Shown here piece after piece: positions 52,963 through 62,935 of a DNA stretch of 64,000 nt (its first letter is position 1; each line of letters starts with the position of its first letter). Source of the stretch: Gammaproteobacteria bacterium (GTDB lineage: Bacteria; Pseudomonadota; Gammaproteobacteria; DSM-19610); NCBI GenBank assembly GCA_011374975.1, contig DRNU01000151.1, positions 19,935 through 83,934 on the forward strand. The letters are read 5' to 3'. Below the pieces are notes generated by a model, which made no database searches, was not told where the DNA came from, and saw only the letters and a list, made by a program, of their open reading frames with translations. The translations under genes were made by a program, and so were the position numbers.

Positions 52963-54105
52963 CTATTCATTCTCCCCCAGTTTGTCGAGCATAGCCGCGG
53001 CCTCCTTGTCACCGGCTTCGGCGGCGCGTTTCAACCAGCTCACCCCGCGTTCGTACAGTACCCCTGAGCTGTTGCTCTTCACCAGCAACTTGCCGAGCTG
53101 ACGCTGCGCTGCCACGTCACCGGCCTCGGCGGGCTGCTCGTACCAGTAGGAGGCGGTATCGGCATCGGCGGCCTGGATACAACCGCCCGCGCTGAAGCTG
53201 TCGGGATCGAAACGGCGCGCATAGTCGACGGCCACGGCCGGGTCGGCCTGGGCCGCGTACTGGTACACGATCATGGCCGCGGTGCAGTCGCCGGCCTGCT
53301 CCCACTCGCCCGCCTGGCGGTACATCTCGCTGGCGGCGGAACGCGGGTCCCGGCTCAGGTAGGACTGGGCCAGCGCACGGCCCTTGAGCACGGGGGATGC
53401 CGGTTCAGCGCCGGTTTGCGGAGTCGGCGGCACCACCTCCTCCTCAGAGGCATCCGCCGTGGTGTCTGTGGTCTCCGTCGCCGTTGCGGCCGGCGCAGCC
53501 GCGTCATCGTCCCCGCCCAACCCGGGAATCAGCTTGAAATACCAGGCCGCCGCCAGGACGACCAGTAACACCAGCAAGCCCAGTACCAGCGGCAGCCAGC
53601 GTGGCATTCCACCGCTGCTGGCGGGCGCTGCCGCTGCCGGTTGCGCCGGTTGCACCGGTTCGGGCGGTGGCGGCGGTGGTTCTTCGACTTCAGGCGCGGG
53701 AGGCGTTTCCCCGCCACCGCCCCCGGGCGTGTGCGGGGTGGCGTCCGGCGCCGACGGCGCGCCGCTGCCGGCGGCGTCGGAGCCCAGCAGACGACCGGCG
53801 ATCCGCAGCACGCCCTGCCCGCTGGTGCCGCCACGCAGCGCCACCATCAGTGCATCGTTCGATGACAGCAACAGACCATCGATGATGTCCGGTCCCAGGG
53901 TGCAACTGCAGCCATCGCCGGAGGCCTGCACATCACTGACCCGGTGCCAGTGCGCGGTGGCGGTCCACTGCTCGCCGCTGGCCAGATAATGGTGGTCCGA
54001 GCTGCGCTGGAAGCTCAGTTCCAGCTCGCCATTGACTTGCAGCTTCTGGATCGAAAGCGTGGCGTAGCCGGGACCGGTGCTGGTCAGCTGGATTTTCAGT
54101 GCCAT
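52963..54105 (-). CDS. Membrane protein with Sel1-type repeats
   Basis: The start at 54105 has GGAGG 8 nt upstream; 380 aa. A beta-rich N-domain (1-105), a Pro/Glu-rich linker, one membrane helix (PLVLGLLVLLVVLAAAWYFK) and C-terminal Sel1/TPR-like repeats (AASEMYRQAGEWEQAGDCTA, AEAGDVAAQRQLGKLLVKSN, SWLKRAAEAGDKEAAAMLDK). The domain order resembles a cytosolic-to-periplasmic connector. It starts 4 bp after srfC. Confidence 0.78.
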   Translation of the reverse strand: MALKIQLTSTGPGYATLSIQKLQVNGELELSFQRSSDHHYLASGEQWTATAHWHRVSDVQASGDGCSCTLGPDIIDGLLLSSNDALMVALRGGTSGQGVLRIAGRLLGSDAAGSGAPSAPDATPHTPGGGGGETPPAPEVEEPPPPPPEPVQPAQPAAAAPASSGGMPRWLPLVLGLLVLLVVLAAAWYFKLIPGLGGDDDAAAPAATATETTDTTADASEEEVVPPTPQTGAEPASPVLKGRALAQSYLSRDPRSAASEMYRQAGEWEQAGDCTAAMIVYQYAAQADPAVAVDYARRFDPDSFSAGGCIQAADADTASYWYEQPAEAGDVAAQRQLGKLLVKSNSSGVLYERGVSWLKRAAEAGDKEAAAMLDKLGENE

Positions 54106-54109
54106 GACT

Positions 54110-56815
54110 TCAAACCTCCGTCGCGGTAGCGGCGTTGCGCCCGCTGATGGTGGCCAGGATGCTGCCGAGCTGCTGATTTTGCTGTGGCGTGATGTCACGG
54201 CCCGCCGCATAGCCCGCGTTGTCCACCGCCAGCCGCTTGAAAGCCTCGAACCAGTCCAGGATAAACAGGGCGGAATAGTTCACCGGCCTGGCCGCCAGCT
54301 GCGGCAGCTGCCCGGACGGAATCGGTTGCGGCGGCTGGAACAGCTTGCGCCCCTTGACAGCAGCCGAGTCAGGCCGCTGGTCGAGCGGCAGGCCGCTGTT
54401 ACCGAGATGATCGACAAAATCATTGAGCAGGGAGCGCAGCGCCAGCACCTGCCGTTCCACCAGGTTGTAGCGCGTGGCCGAGGTGCGGCTCTCCGCCTCG
54501 TGCAGCGCGGTGACCAGCTGCTCTTCCAGCTTGAGACGGTCGGCGGCGGTGATCAGTTCGTCACCGACCTTTTCCAGGATGTTGCGCGGCAGGCCCAGGA
54601 ACTGGATCAGCTCGTCGCGCTCGGGCAGATCCCGCACCTGGCCGATCCAGTCGCGCAGCGCGTCCTTGGCGAAACGCACCGCGCCGCCCTGCGCCGGGGC
54701 GCCGGCAGCCGGGGTTTCCTCTTCTTCCTCGTCACCGCCAAGGTTGAGATCGATCAGCGAATCCAGCGCGTTCAGGCCGCTGTCCGCCGTGTCGTCCGCA
54801 CTGTTCTGGTCGGCCTCGTCGTCGGCCTCCTCCGCGCGCAGGTAGATAGGCCGCAGGCGGTCCGCCGACAGCTGCATGGCGTGCAACAGTTCACCGAAAC
54901 GGGAGCCACGGCCGCCGAGCACCTTGACCACTTCCGCCGCCATGCGCTCCTTGCCGCCCACCGCCTCATCGCCTTCTTTCTGGTAGTAGGCGCCAAGACG
55001 GTGGTTGACCAGGTCATCGATCATGTGCTCGACCTGTTCGCCGATGCGCGCCAGCTTGTGCTCCAGGCGCGCGGCCTGATCGAGGTAAGCGGCGAGGCGG
55101 CTGATGCCGCCGTCGTTGAACGCCAGCATGGCGTCCCAGGTCTGCTCCGGGTCGCGTACATGGGCCTGTACCGTAGGATCAGCGAGGAAGGTGCTGCGCA
55201 ACTGCGCCAGGCGTTCCTGCTGCTCCGGCACCACGCCGGTCTCGTTGTCGCCGCTGGTGGAGATGACGCCGGCGGCCATACAGGGCTTGCGCACCAGGAA
55301 CAGGTTGTTAAACGCCGTGCCCCTGGCCCAGTCCTGTACCCAGTCGTACTGGCCGAAGCGCTCCAGCAGCGCCATTTTCATCATGCCTTCCCAGCCGATC
55401 TTCATCATGTCGGCGGTCTGGTTCGGCACCGGCGCGAGCCGGAAGTCGAACATGGTGACCGCCCAGACAAGACCGGGAACCTTCCCCGCCCGCACCTCCG
55501 GGGTCTCGCCCTGGGTGGAATGTATCCAGGTCTCCAGCACCGGGCCGAGAGAATTGACGTCCATTTGTTTGTGCGAAGGGGTGCACAGCACCAGCACGTT
55601 CATTTCCTGGTCGTCGGTGTAGCGTTCGAACAGGTAGGCCACCTTGCCGCGCAGCACCAGCTGGGCGACGGGGTCAACCTGGTCATCCTTGAGCTGCTTG
55701 CGCACGTCCTCCAGGTCGCACACCGACAGGCGACCGCGGTAACCGGGGAAATCCAGCAGGTCGACCGACTCCAGCATATCCGCCACCGGCTTCTCGGCCA
55801 GTTCGAAACGCATCTCGGCGGTGAGCGCTGCGATAACCGAACGCGGCAAGCCGACCACCGGCAGCATGTCCTCACCGCGCACCGGCTGCACTTCGATCAG
55901 GTCGTCGTTGTCGCGCCCCAGGCGTTCCAGGATATCCACGTTCATGATGCTGTCGGCCTGCGACCATTCTCCGGAGTCGCCGCGCACCACCAGCGCGCTG
56001 ATGGGACAGAACAGGGTGTCCGCGAACTGGACGTCCTGCAGCGACTTGCGCAGCATCAGGTAGGTCTGCGAAAGCTCGCCGACCTCGCCCCACAGCACCG
56101 AGAACAGGGTGGCCCGGTCTTCCGGCTGCAGGTAGGGCGCAAGCTCGATGGCGGTCGGCCAGTAGACCCCGGCCAGGGGTTTCATGGCATTGGTGAAGCG
56201 CTTGTCGAAATAATCGTACAGGTCGACGACGTCATCCTCACTGACCCCGCCGGTGGCCTGCGGGCGGCGCTTTTTCTCCAGCCCGGCGAGCAGGCTACGG
56301 ATGTGCTCCGGCTCGGTGTTGCACTCCACTTTCTGCAGGTCGAAATCATTGAAGAAGGCGTTGCCCAGGATCTTGACCAGGTCGGCCTCTGAGAACAGTG
56401 CCAGCTGCAGCGGGAACCCGGCCGGTGTCTCGCGCTTGTGGTAGGTGAAGCGCGTGACCAGCCCGGTGGCCTCCTTGCCGCCACCAGGCGGGTTGACATG
56501 GCTGATGAAATTCAGGCGCTCGTCATCGAGCTGGGTTTCCAGTTCGCCGTTGCGACCCGCCGCCAGGGTGGAGATGAGGTAGGACTTGCCGGCCTGCGAC
56601 AGGCCGAAGAAGCCCACCGACATGGGACGGCCCGCGGCGCTGCCCAGGCGCACGGCCAGGTTGCGCATGCGGCGGATTTTCATCACCAGGTTTTCCGACT
56701 CGCGGTCCACCCGCACCGAGTTGTTGCGCACTTCATTGACCCAGTCGATGGCCTCGGCACAGCCCTGGTGTATGCCGGCACAACTTGCCTGTAACTGTTC
56801 GGGATCGGTACTCAT
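54110..56815 (-). CDS. srfC: SrfC-like dynamin-type GTPase
   Basis: 901 aa. The G1 loop is GLSQAGKS (71-78) and a G3-like motif is DLLDFPGYRG near 360. Long helical segments with acidic insertions (LDSLIDLNLGGDEEEEETPA) follow. Pfam calls such proteins virulence factor SrfC; the fold is dynamin-like and suggests a membrane-remodelling or signalling GTPase. It is separated from srfB by only 4 bp, so the two are surely co-translated. Confidence 0.82.
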   Translation of the reverse strand: MSTDPEQLQASCAGIHQGCAEAIDWVNEVRNNSVRVDRESENLVMKIRRMRNLAVRLGSAAGRPMSVGFFGLSQAGKSYLISTLAAGRNGELETQLDDERLNFISHVNPPGGGKEATGLVTRFTYHKRETPAGFPLQLALFSEADLVKILGNAFFNDFDLQKVECNTEPEHIRSLLAGLEKKRRPQATGGVSEDDVVDLYDYFDKRFTNAMKPLAGVYWPTAIELAPYLQPEDRATLFSVLWGEVGELSQTYLMLRKSLQDVQFADTLFCPISALVVRGDSGEWSQADSIMNVDILERLGRDNDDLIEVQPVRGEDMLPVVGLPRSVIAALTAEMRFELAEKPVADMLESVDLLDFPGYRGRLSVCDLEDVRKQLKDDQVDPVAQLVLRGKVAYLFERYTDDQEMNVLVLCTPSHKQMDVNSLGPVLETWIHSTQGETPEVRAGKVPGLVWAVTMFDFRLAPVPNQTADMMKIGWEGMMKMALLERFGQYDWVQDWARGTAFNNLFLVRKPCMAAGVISTSGDNETGVVPEQQERLAQLRSTFLADPTVQAHVRDPEQTWDAMLAFNDGGISRLAAYLDQAARLEHKLARIGEQVEHMIDDLVNHRLGAYYQKEGDEAVGGKERMAAEVVKVLGGRGSRFGELLHAMQLSADRLRPIYLRAEEADDEADQNSADDTADSGLNALDSLIDLNLGGDEEEEETPAAGAPAQGGAVRFAKDALRDWIGQVRDLPERDELIQFLGLPRNILEKVGDELITAADRLKLEEQLVTALHEAESRTSATRYNLVERQVLALRSLLNDFVDHLGNSGLPLDQRPDSAAVKGRKLFQPPQPIPSGQLPQLAARPVNYSALFILDWFEAFKRLAVDNAGYAAGRDITPQQNQQLGSILATISGRNAATATEV

Positions 56816-56819
56816 AGTA

Positions 56820-59795
56820 CTAACACCTGATTATGCTCCCACTATCGAGCCAGTAACTGCTCTCGCCGAGCCCGGCGTTGGTCAGGGTATTCAACTGCAT
56901 CTTGATCAGGCTCGGGCTCTTGGAGGTTCCGCGCTGGGTTTCCACGCGGCGCACCACGAAACTTTCGTTGCGGTCACCGCGCCGTGCATGCGACTTCTCC
57001 AGTTTCAGTTCCACCAGCAGATAGTCGTCCTTGCCCACCACTTCCTTGCGGGCCTCGTCGGTGAAACTCAGGGTATACAAAGACGATGCGCCCCAGCGTT
57101 CGGCGGCGAGCTGCCGGAAACCAAGCTGCATGGGACCTCGCATCTCGAACGTGACTTCCGGCAGTTCATAGTCTTCGTTGTCCAGGTCGACATCCCGGTA
57201 ATAGACATCGGCATCCTTGAGCAGGTTGTTGTTGTCCATCATCCCCATGTAGCGCACTGTCGAGTAGGGGCGGAACAACTCCGCGCGCATGAAGAAATTC
57301 ATCAGGCGACGGTTCTCGCCCAGCATGCACAGCATGGCGCCGACCGAGGCCGTGGTCTTGGGGTCGTCGACGCGGCCCTGCTTGTTGAACGGGTACCATG
57401 TGCCGGTCTTGTAACCGTGCATCTTGATGATCCGCTCCGGCGGCAAGGGCAACAGCGCGCGCACCAGCGACTGGATGCCCGGCAGGCGCGACGGGCGGCC
57501 GGTCAGCAGCAGCAGGTCGCAGTCGTACAGGTAGATGATCTCGCACAGCGCCTTGATCGAGCGGCACACCTCGATGCGGTCGCTGATGAAGAGATCGTGC
57601 AGCTTGCGCAGGTCCACGTGCACCGCTACGTCCATCAGGTTGAACGGTGACGAAGCGCCGGGCAGCGCCTCGCGCACGCCATCGGAAAAATATTTCAGCA
57701 CCTTGTCGGTCGGGCACTCGTTCTCGCCCAGCATCTCCGCCAGGGTCAGCACCAGCGGATCGGCGCCGGCCACCGGGTCGTAGCCCTCGTAGGCCTTGAG
57801 CACGCGCAGCCCGGCCGGGTAGGTGAGCTGCAGCGCAAGCTGTTGCCGCAGCACGCTCTCCTCGACTGACACCGGGTCGGAGCCAACCAGCCGCGACATC
57901 AGCGCGTCCGGCTCCGCCACGCCGTGTTCGCGCAGCGCCTGTGCGATGGCCGGCACGATGCATTCCTGGATGACTTCCAGCAAAATATCGTCGCCGGCCA
58001 CCTTGAAGCCGTCGCGGAAGCGCTGCTCCGGCAGGATGCCGACATTGCTGCCCCGGCCTTCATCGAGACTGTAGTCGTTGATGACCAGGTCGGTGGTACC
58101 GCCGCCGATATCGATGGTGGCGAGTGTGATGGTACGCTCGCCGGCAGCGGGCCGCACCCGCTTGATCACGTCGAAAAACTCGTCCGGGCGGCTGGCGAAA
58201 TTGTTCTGGATTTCGCTGAACAGGTAGACCACCTGGCCACAGGTGGCCTCGTCCCACTTCACCACCACCCTGGGGAAAGGCGGCCATACTTCCATCGTAT
58301 CACCATCCAGCGAATCATCCTCGGGATGCCAGCCAAAGGCCTTCCACACCAGGCCCAAAGCCTGCTGCATGCGCCGCTCGAAAATCTCGCGCTCCGGCTT
58401 GGGCATGCCGGGCGGCACCGTGAGAATGATGGAACGCAGCTGGCGCGGGAAGTTCGAATTGAGCATCTTCATGCGCTGCGCGGCGCTGTTGATCTGGCAC
58501 AGGGTCTGGGTCATCACCTCGGACAGCATGAACATCATCATGGCGCTGCGCGAATACTGCGGGGTGAAGACCGGTATACGGTCGTCTTCTTCCAGCTCGT
58601 AGAGCGCCTCGCCGACATCGTTGACCAGATTGGTGAACGGCGCGGCAATGGCCGGGGCCTCCTGGGCCTTGCGCGTGGAGGCGGTATTGAAGCGCCAGCC
58701 GGTGACGTAGCGTTCCTGGTCCCACAGATAGCGCTTGGGGCTGGAGATGCCGGTGGCGCCCTCGGTGCCGCGCCGGCGACTGGCAAGGTGGGCCGCCTCG
58801 CGCCCGACCCGGGCCAGGGTCGGCCACAGGAAACTGTCCGCGCGTCCGCTCTGACAGGCCCAGGTGGTGCGCCCGAAACTGGCCTCGGCAAACTCGACCC
58901 GACTGTCGAAGGGCTCGCTGTACAAATGCTGCGGCTGGGTCAGGTCGCGCAGTTCGAGCTCGTAGCGCCAGCGCAGGCCGTCGTCCTCGCCCGGGTGTTC
59001 CTCGACCAGGATACCGCAGGTCCTGGAGTTGCCCACATCCAGCACCATGTCTACCTGGATCGGATCCTTGAAATCCTCCCGCGAATTACCCAGCAGCTTG
59101 ATCTCCGGCAGCTTCGCGCGCTCGCCCAGCAGGGCGAGGAAATTGAGGTAGTGCCCGAAGTAGACCATCTTCGCGTCTTCTTCCTCGATATCCTCGGCCG
59201 CCAGGCGCAGGCGTTCTTCCGCCCGCTCGGTGAACAGCTCGCGTATCCAGCCCACCACCCAGGGCTGTTCGATGAACCAGCCGATCTCGTTGGCGCGGAA
59301 GGCGAAGCCGAAGCAGTCACCGGTCTGGACATCGGCCAGTGTCGGCGCCAGGTACTTGGTGTCTTCGGCGGCGTCGAACACATTGGTGTCGAAGGTCAGC
59401 ACCAGGCGGTGGCTGTGCTGGTCCGGATCCTCGCCCTCCTCGACCTCCACCAGCCGCGCCCGCGCCCAGGTGGTGGGTCCCTCGGCAAAGGCGCCGGACT
59501 CGGCTTTTTTCAGCACCGGGATCGGCAGCCAGGTATCCTCCAGCAGCTTGATCGATTCATCGACCGGTACGCTGAGCGTCGACTTGACGGCGACGCCGGG
59601 CTGCGCGGGATGAACATAGCGGTCGTGCCGCTCGTCGTATTCGAGTCGCGCCAGCGAGCAGTTGCTCTCCTGGGTGACGAACTCGCCCGGCATTTCCCGG
59701 CGCAGGTCCAGCTTCAGACCAAAGTCCAGGAACTGCACCCCGCTGTTGGCGATCAGGGTGACCGTTTCATCAAAATTCACCAGCTTCGATAGCAT
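56820..59795 (-). CDS. srfB: SrfB-like actin/Hsp70-fold ATPase
   Basis: 991 aa. Phosphate-1 motif QVDMVLDVGNSRTCGILVEE near 260 and phosphate-2 motif LATIDIGGGTTDLVIND near 550 place it in the actin/Hsp70 ATPase superfamily; SrfB is the matching named family. The N-terminal 240 residues are a beta-rich extension. It starts 19 bp after the SrfA-like gene. Confidence 0.82.
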   Translation of the reverse strand: MLSKLVNFDETVTLIANSGVQFLDFGLKLDLRREMPGEFVTQESNCSLARLEYDERHDRYVHPAQPGVAVKSTLSVPVDESIKLLEDTWLPIPVLKKAESGAFAEGPTTWARARLVEVEEGEDPDQHSHRLVLTFDTNVFDAAEDTKYLAPTLADVQTGDCFGFAFRANEIGWFIEQPWVVGWIRELFTERAEERLRLAAEDIEEEDAKMVYFGHYLNFLALLGERAKLPEIKLLGNSREDFKDPIQVDMVLDVGNSRTCGILVEEHPGEDDGLRWRYELELRDLTQPQHLYSEPFDSRVEFAEASFGRTTWACQSGRADSFLWPTLARVGREAAHLASRRRGTEGATGISSPKRYLWDQERYVTGWRFNTASTRKAQEAPAIAAPFTNLVNDVGEALYELEEDDRIPVFTPQYSRSAMMMFMLSEVMTQTLCQINSAAQRMKMLNSNFPRQLRSIILTVPPGMPKPEREIFERRMQQALGLVWKAFGWHPEDDSLDGDTMEVWPPFPRVVVKWDEATCGQVVYLFSEIQNNFASRPDEFFDVIKRVRPAAGERTITLATIDIGGGTTDLVINDYSLDEGRGSNVGILPEQRFRDGFKVAGDDILLEVIQECIVPAIAQALREHGVAEPDALMSRLVGSDPVSVEESVLRQQLALQLTYPAGLRVLKAYEGYDPVAGADPLVLTLAEMLGENECPTDKVLKYFSDGVREALPGASSPFNLMDVAVHVDLRKLHDLFISDRIEVCRSIKALCEIIYLYDCDLLLLTGRPSRLPGIQSLVRALLPLPPERIIKMHGYKTGTWYPFNKQGRVDDPKTTASVGAMLCMLGENRRLMNFFMRAELFRPYSTVRYMGMMDNNNLLKDADVYYRDVDLDNEDYELPEVTFEMRGPMQLGFRQLAAERWGASSLYTLSFTDEARKEVVGKDDYLLVELKLEKSHARRGDRNESFVVRRVETQRGTSKSPSLIKMQLNTLTNAGLGESSYWLDSGSIIRC

Positions 59796-59814
59796 ACTAA
59801 TTCCGTCTCTCCGC

Positions 59815-61239
59815 CTATTCCGAACCGGCCTGGGTCATACCGACCGAGAATTTCTCGCCACTCGTGTAGCTGCCCTGGCAATCGGCCAGTCCGCCCTGCC
59901 CCACGCGGCACTCGACACGCGACTTCCTGAAACCGGTGCCGTCGGGGCAGCGAATGTTACCCTTGTCGCTGATCATCAGGCGCCCCTGGGCCATGGTTGC
60001 CGAGGTCGGTCCCTGGCACACCACGCCGTCGCTGCGCTTGTAACGCGCCACGCCCTCACCGTTATTAAACTCGTATTCCACGTCAATCGGCCGGCCGGTC
60101 TTGTCCATCAGGCTGGCATCGGAACGCCAGCGGCCATTGAGGAAATCGGTACTGCCGCTGCGCACCGCCTCCGCTGGTATGGCGAGCGGTGCCCCGGCTT
60201 CTTCAGCCTGCGGTACGGGTTCCGGTGGCTGCACGGCGTTCTCCGGCGCCGGAATATCCTCCGGCTGCGGTGGTTCTTCGGGCGGAGGCACATCCTCCGG
60301 CTGCGGCATCTCTTCCGGTTGCGGTATTTCCTCCGGCGCCGGCGTTTCTTCAGCGGGCGGCTCTTCGGCCAGCGGCGCCTGTTCCCCGGCTGCCGGCATA
60401 GCCTCCTCCAGGGGCGGTATACCGTCAGCCGGCAACCCCGGCATTTCACCGGCTGGCGGAGGCGCCACAACACCACCCCGACCGGGAACCATGCCATCGA
60501 GGTCCACACCCCGCCGCGGCAAGTCGACAGCAGGCTCACGCTCAGGCAACGCGGGTGCTTCGGGCAGGCCGCCGGTCTCCGGCAGGCCCGGCAAACCGAT
60601 ACCGGCAGGCCGGTTACATCCCCGCAACAGCAGGAACAGCAACAGCAGCAATAGCAGGGGCAGCAACAGCCACCACCAGCGAAAACGCCGCCGGGTCGCC
60701 AGCGGCGCGACGGCGGCCGGGGCCACAGAGGCCGGCGCAACCGGCGCTGCGGCGTCCATTACGGGCAACAGCGCAGCGACTGCATCGTAGCCCGGTTCGG
60801 CGTCGTGCCTGAGGAAACCCCAGAACACCAGCACCGGGCGGCTATTAACCAGGAACACGTGGCTGTCATCCGGGAAGTTCATGACATGCTCCAGCAGTCG
60901 CCCGAACGCCTGCCGCTCGGTCTCCTTGCCGGTCTGCATCTGCGCCCCGGTGGCAAGAACCCGCTCGCGCGCCTGCAGCAGTTCCTGCGCTGCGCTGCGC
61001 TGCTCTTCGGGGGTGGCCGCAGACCAGGGCACCACGTCACCTTCCCGCGGCGCATACCAGTCGATTCGGTCACCATCCTCGCTGCGACGGGGAATGGCGA
61101 AATAATCGGCAACGTCGGGACCGAGCTGCCGTTTGATAGCGGCCCGTAACTGGGGTGCAGACAGATAGACCGGGTTGCCATCGGCACCCAGCTGCCGGTA
61201 CTCCCGTAATCCTCCTGATTGAAGCAATATCGCAGTCAC
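59815..61239 (-). CDS. srfA: SrfA-like membrane protein with Pro/Glu linker and C-terminal lipocalin-like domain
   Basis: 474 aa. The cytoplasmic N-domain (1-150) contains FFAIPRRSEDGDRIDWYAP-type and FLVNSRPVLVFWG segments. A membrane helix (WWWLLLPLLLLLLLFLLLRG) is followed by a long Pro/Glu linker (EEIPQPEEMPQPEDVP) and a C-terminal domain FLNGRWRSDASLMDKTGRPI, suggesting a periplasmic beta-barrel. It shares the N-domain with its two neighbours. Confidence 0.75.
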   Translation of the reverse strand: MTAILLQSGGLREYRQLGADGNPVYLSAPQLRAAIKRQLGPDVADYFAIPRRSEDGDRIDWYAPREGDVVPWSAATPEEQRSAAQELLQARERVLATGAQMQTGKETERQAFGRLLEHVMNFPDDSHVFLVNSRPVLVFWGFLRHDAEPGYDAVAALLPVMDAAAPVAPASVAPAAVAPLATRRRFRWWWLLLPLLLLLLLFLLLRGCNRPAGIGLPGLPETGGLPEAPALPEREPAVDLPRRGVDLDGMVPGRGGVVAPPPAGEMPGLPADGIPPLEEAMPAAGEQAPLAEEPPAEETPAPEEIPQPEEMPQPEDVPPPEEPPQPEDIPAPENAVQPPEPVPQAEEAGAPLAIPAEAVRSGSTDFLNGRWRSDASLMDKTGRPIDVEYEFNNGEGVARYKRSDGVVCQGPTSATMAQGRLMISDKGNIRCPDGTGFRKSRVECRVGQGGLADCQGSYTSGEKFSVGMTQAGSE

Positions 61240-61329
61240 GAATCACTCTGGTTCTTGGTTTTCGGATCACTGTAACGCACTCGTGTCCGAATCAGCAAGC
61301 CGCCCCTGCCCGCCGGGGCCGTGCTTTGT

Positions 61330-62811
61330 TTATTCTTTACAGCCCAGCTCGAACGGCGCCGTGATCCGCGCCTCGTTGAGCGACTTTGCCAATTCCTCCA
61401 CCGAGTTCGGCTGGTACACCTTGCCGCCGCTTGTCTCGGCGACGCAGACCGATGAGCTCTCCGGGCCCATCTTGATGACATGCGCGGCCACCCAGGGCCG
61501 GGCCTTTTTGATGGCCCGGGCGGCGGCGCAAGGATCACCTTCGCAGCTCTCGATGCCGTCGGTAATCAGAATGATCAGGCCGGGCCTGTCCTCGCGGGTT
61601 CCGTCCAGCATGGCACCGGCCCGCTGCAGGCTGGCCGCGATCGGCGTGGCACCCTCGGGCGACAGCCTGCTCACGGCCTGTTTCATGGCGGCCCCTCCGC
61701 TGCTGACCGGGCTGATGGCCTGGCGCATGATCTGGTCGCAATCCGAATAGGCCACCAGCCCCATGCGGGTATCGGTGGGAACCGTGTCGATGAGCTGCTG
61801 TACCAGCTTCTTCGCCACCTGCGTCCGCGGCGGCCCGTACTTGCGGGTGCGGGCCGGATACTTCTGCTGCATCCATTCGACCCGTTCGGGGAACGGAGCC
61901 GGTGCCTGCAGGTTGGCCTGTTTGCCGCTAAGCATAGCCGACAGCAACTGCATCGTGGCCCTGGCCTTGGCGTTGCCCTCGTAAATCGACAGCTCTTCGA
62001 AGTAACGCTCGTTAAGCGCATTCAGTTCCGGTTCGGGCATGTTCAGCGGGAAGGCCATGCTGCCGGAATTGTCGTACACGAGCACCAGCGCCGGCGGGAT
62101 GATCTTGTCTTCCGGGCAGTATTCCGTGGCGGCCACCGGGCCTTCGATCACCGGCACCGGCGGCACCACCACCGGCGGCGGCACCACCACCGGCGGTTCT
62201 TCCCGCGGTTCCTCTACCGCCACTTGGACCGGTTCTTTGGGCGCCTCGACAAAATCATCGGGGGCCGACTCGCGCGGCCACAGCCACCAGAGCAGTAGTG
62301 CCAGCAACAACGCGGCGGCAACTCCTCCAAGCCACAGCCAGGGTCGCCCGACAACCGGCGCGGCCACGACCGCACGCCGGTCCCGGTGCCCCCAGAACGT
62401 CAGCACCGGCTGGCCCTCGACCACATAGACATACTCATCACCGGGATACTCGACAGCCTGGCGCAGGGCATCGGCCAGGTGCGCCGAACCGGGCTCGACC
62501 TGCGGCAGTTCATCAGACAGGCGCAGGATAGAGGCGCGGCGGTCTTCCAGCAGGCGGCGCGCTTCAGCCTGTTCGCCGGGACCGAGTTCGGACAGGCGCT
62601 GCGGGCGCCCGGCGAGATCGCTGTACCACTCCACCACGCCATCGTCCCCGGCCGCGCGCGGGCGCGCCAGCAGGGAGGCCGTCACCGGCGGCAGGTGACG
62701 GCGAATGAGCTTCTGCAGATCGTCATAGCGGGAAAAAACTTCCGTGCTGTCGCCACCGAAGGAACTCAGCCCCGAGTTTTCAAGACGGGCAACGCGCATG
62801 GATGGCGGCAT
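61330..62811 (-). CDS. SrfA-type membrane protein with periplasmic vWA domain
   Basis: 493 aa. The N-domain (1-150; YPGDEYVYVVEGQPVLTFWG) is the SrfA-type module. A membrane helix at about 157-178 and a Pro/Val/Glu linker lead to a vWA domain with MIDAS DNSGS (247-251), a TPIAA-type loop (GATPIAASLQRAG) and LIILITDGIESCEGDPC. It is first in the operon, 90 bp before srfA. AAGG lies 9 nt before the start. Confidence 0.82.
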   Translation of the reverse strand: MPPSMRVARLENSGLSSFGGDSTEVFSRYDDLQKLIRRHLPPVTASLLARPRAAGDDGVVEWYSDLAGRPQRLSELGPGEQAEARRLLEDRRASILRLSDELPQVEPGSAHLADALRQAVEYPGDEYVYVVEGQPVLTFWGHRDRRAVVAAPVVGRPWLWLGGVAAALLLALLLWWLWPRESAPDDFVEAPKEPVQVAVEEPREEPPVVVPPPVVVPPVPVIEGPVAATEYCPEDKIIPPALVLVYDNSGSMAFPLNMPEPELNALNERYFEELSIYEGNAKARATMQLLSAMLSGKQANLQAPAPFPERVEWMQQKYPARTRKYGPPRTQVAKKLVQQLIDTVPTDTRMGLVAYSDCDQIMRQAISPVSSGGAAMKQAVSRLSPEGATPIAASLQRAGAMLDGTREDRPGLIILITDGIESCEGDPCAAARAIKKARPWVAAHVIKMGPESSSVCVAETSGGKVYQPNSVEELAKSLNEARITAPFELGCKE

Positions 62812-62935
62812 ATCTGTACCTTTTGCTAGCGGGCCGGGCCCTTGTTATCCTGCACAGAAGCACTGCCGGTGGCAGCACAACCGAATTATACCCGAACCCT
62901 GCAAAGAACAAACCAGCCCGGCAGGTCGGAGCGCT
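62812..62935. promoter_or_regulatory. Divergent promoter region of the srf gene set
   Basis: This 124-bp gap separates the two divergent starts and should hold both promoters. AT-rich TTATCC and ATTATACC elements are candidate -10 boxes. A short hairpin (CTGCC-GGT-GGCAG) lies between them. No operator was recognised. Confidence 0.4.

Noticed and set aside
54077..56392. 771-codon plus-strand ORF opposite srfC
   Set aside because: It is antisense to a gene with clear GTPase motifs; its translation is His/Gln/Arg-rich without domains, as expected of a shadow frame in GC-rich DNA.
57924..59792. 622-codon plus-strand ORF opposite srfB
   Set aside because: Antisense to the ATPase with both phosphate motifs; composition of a shadow frame.
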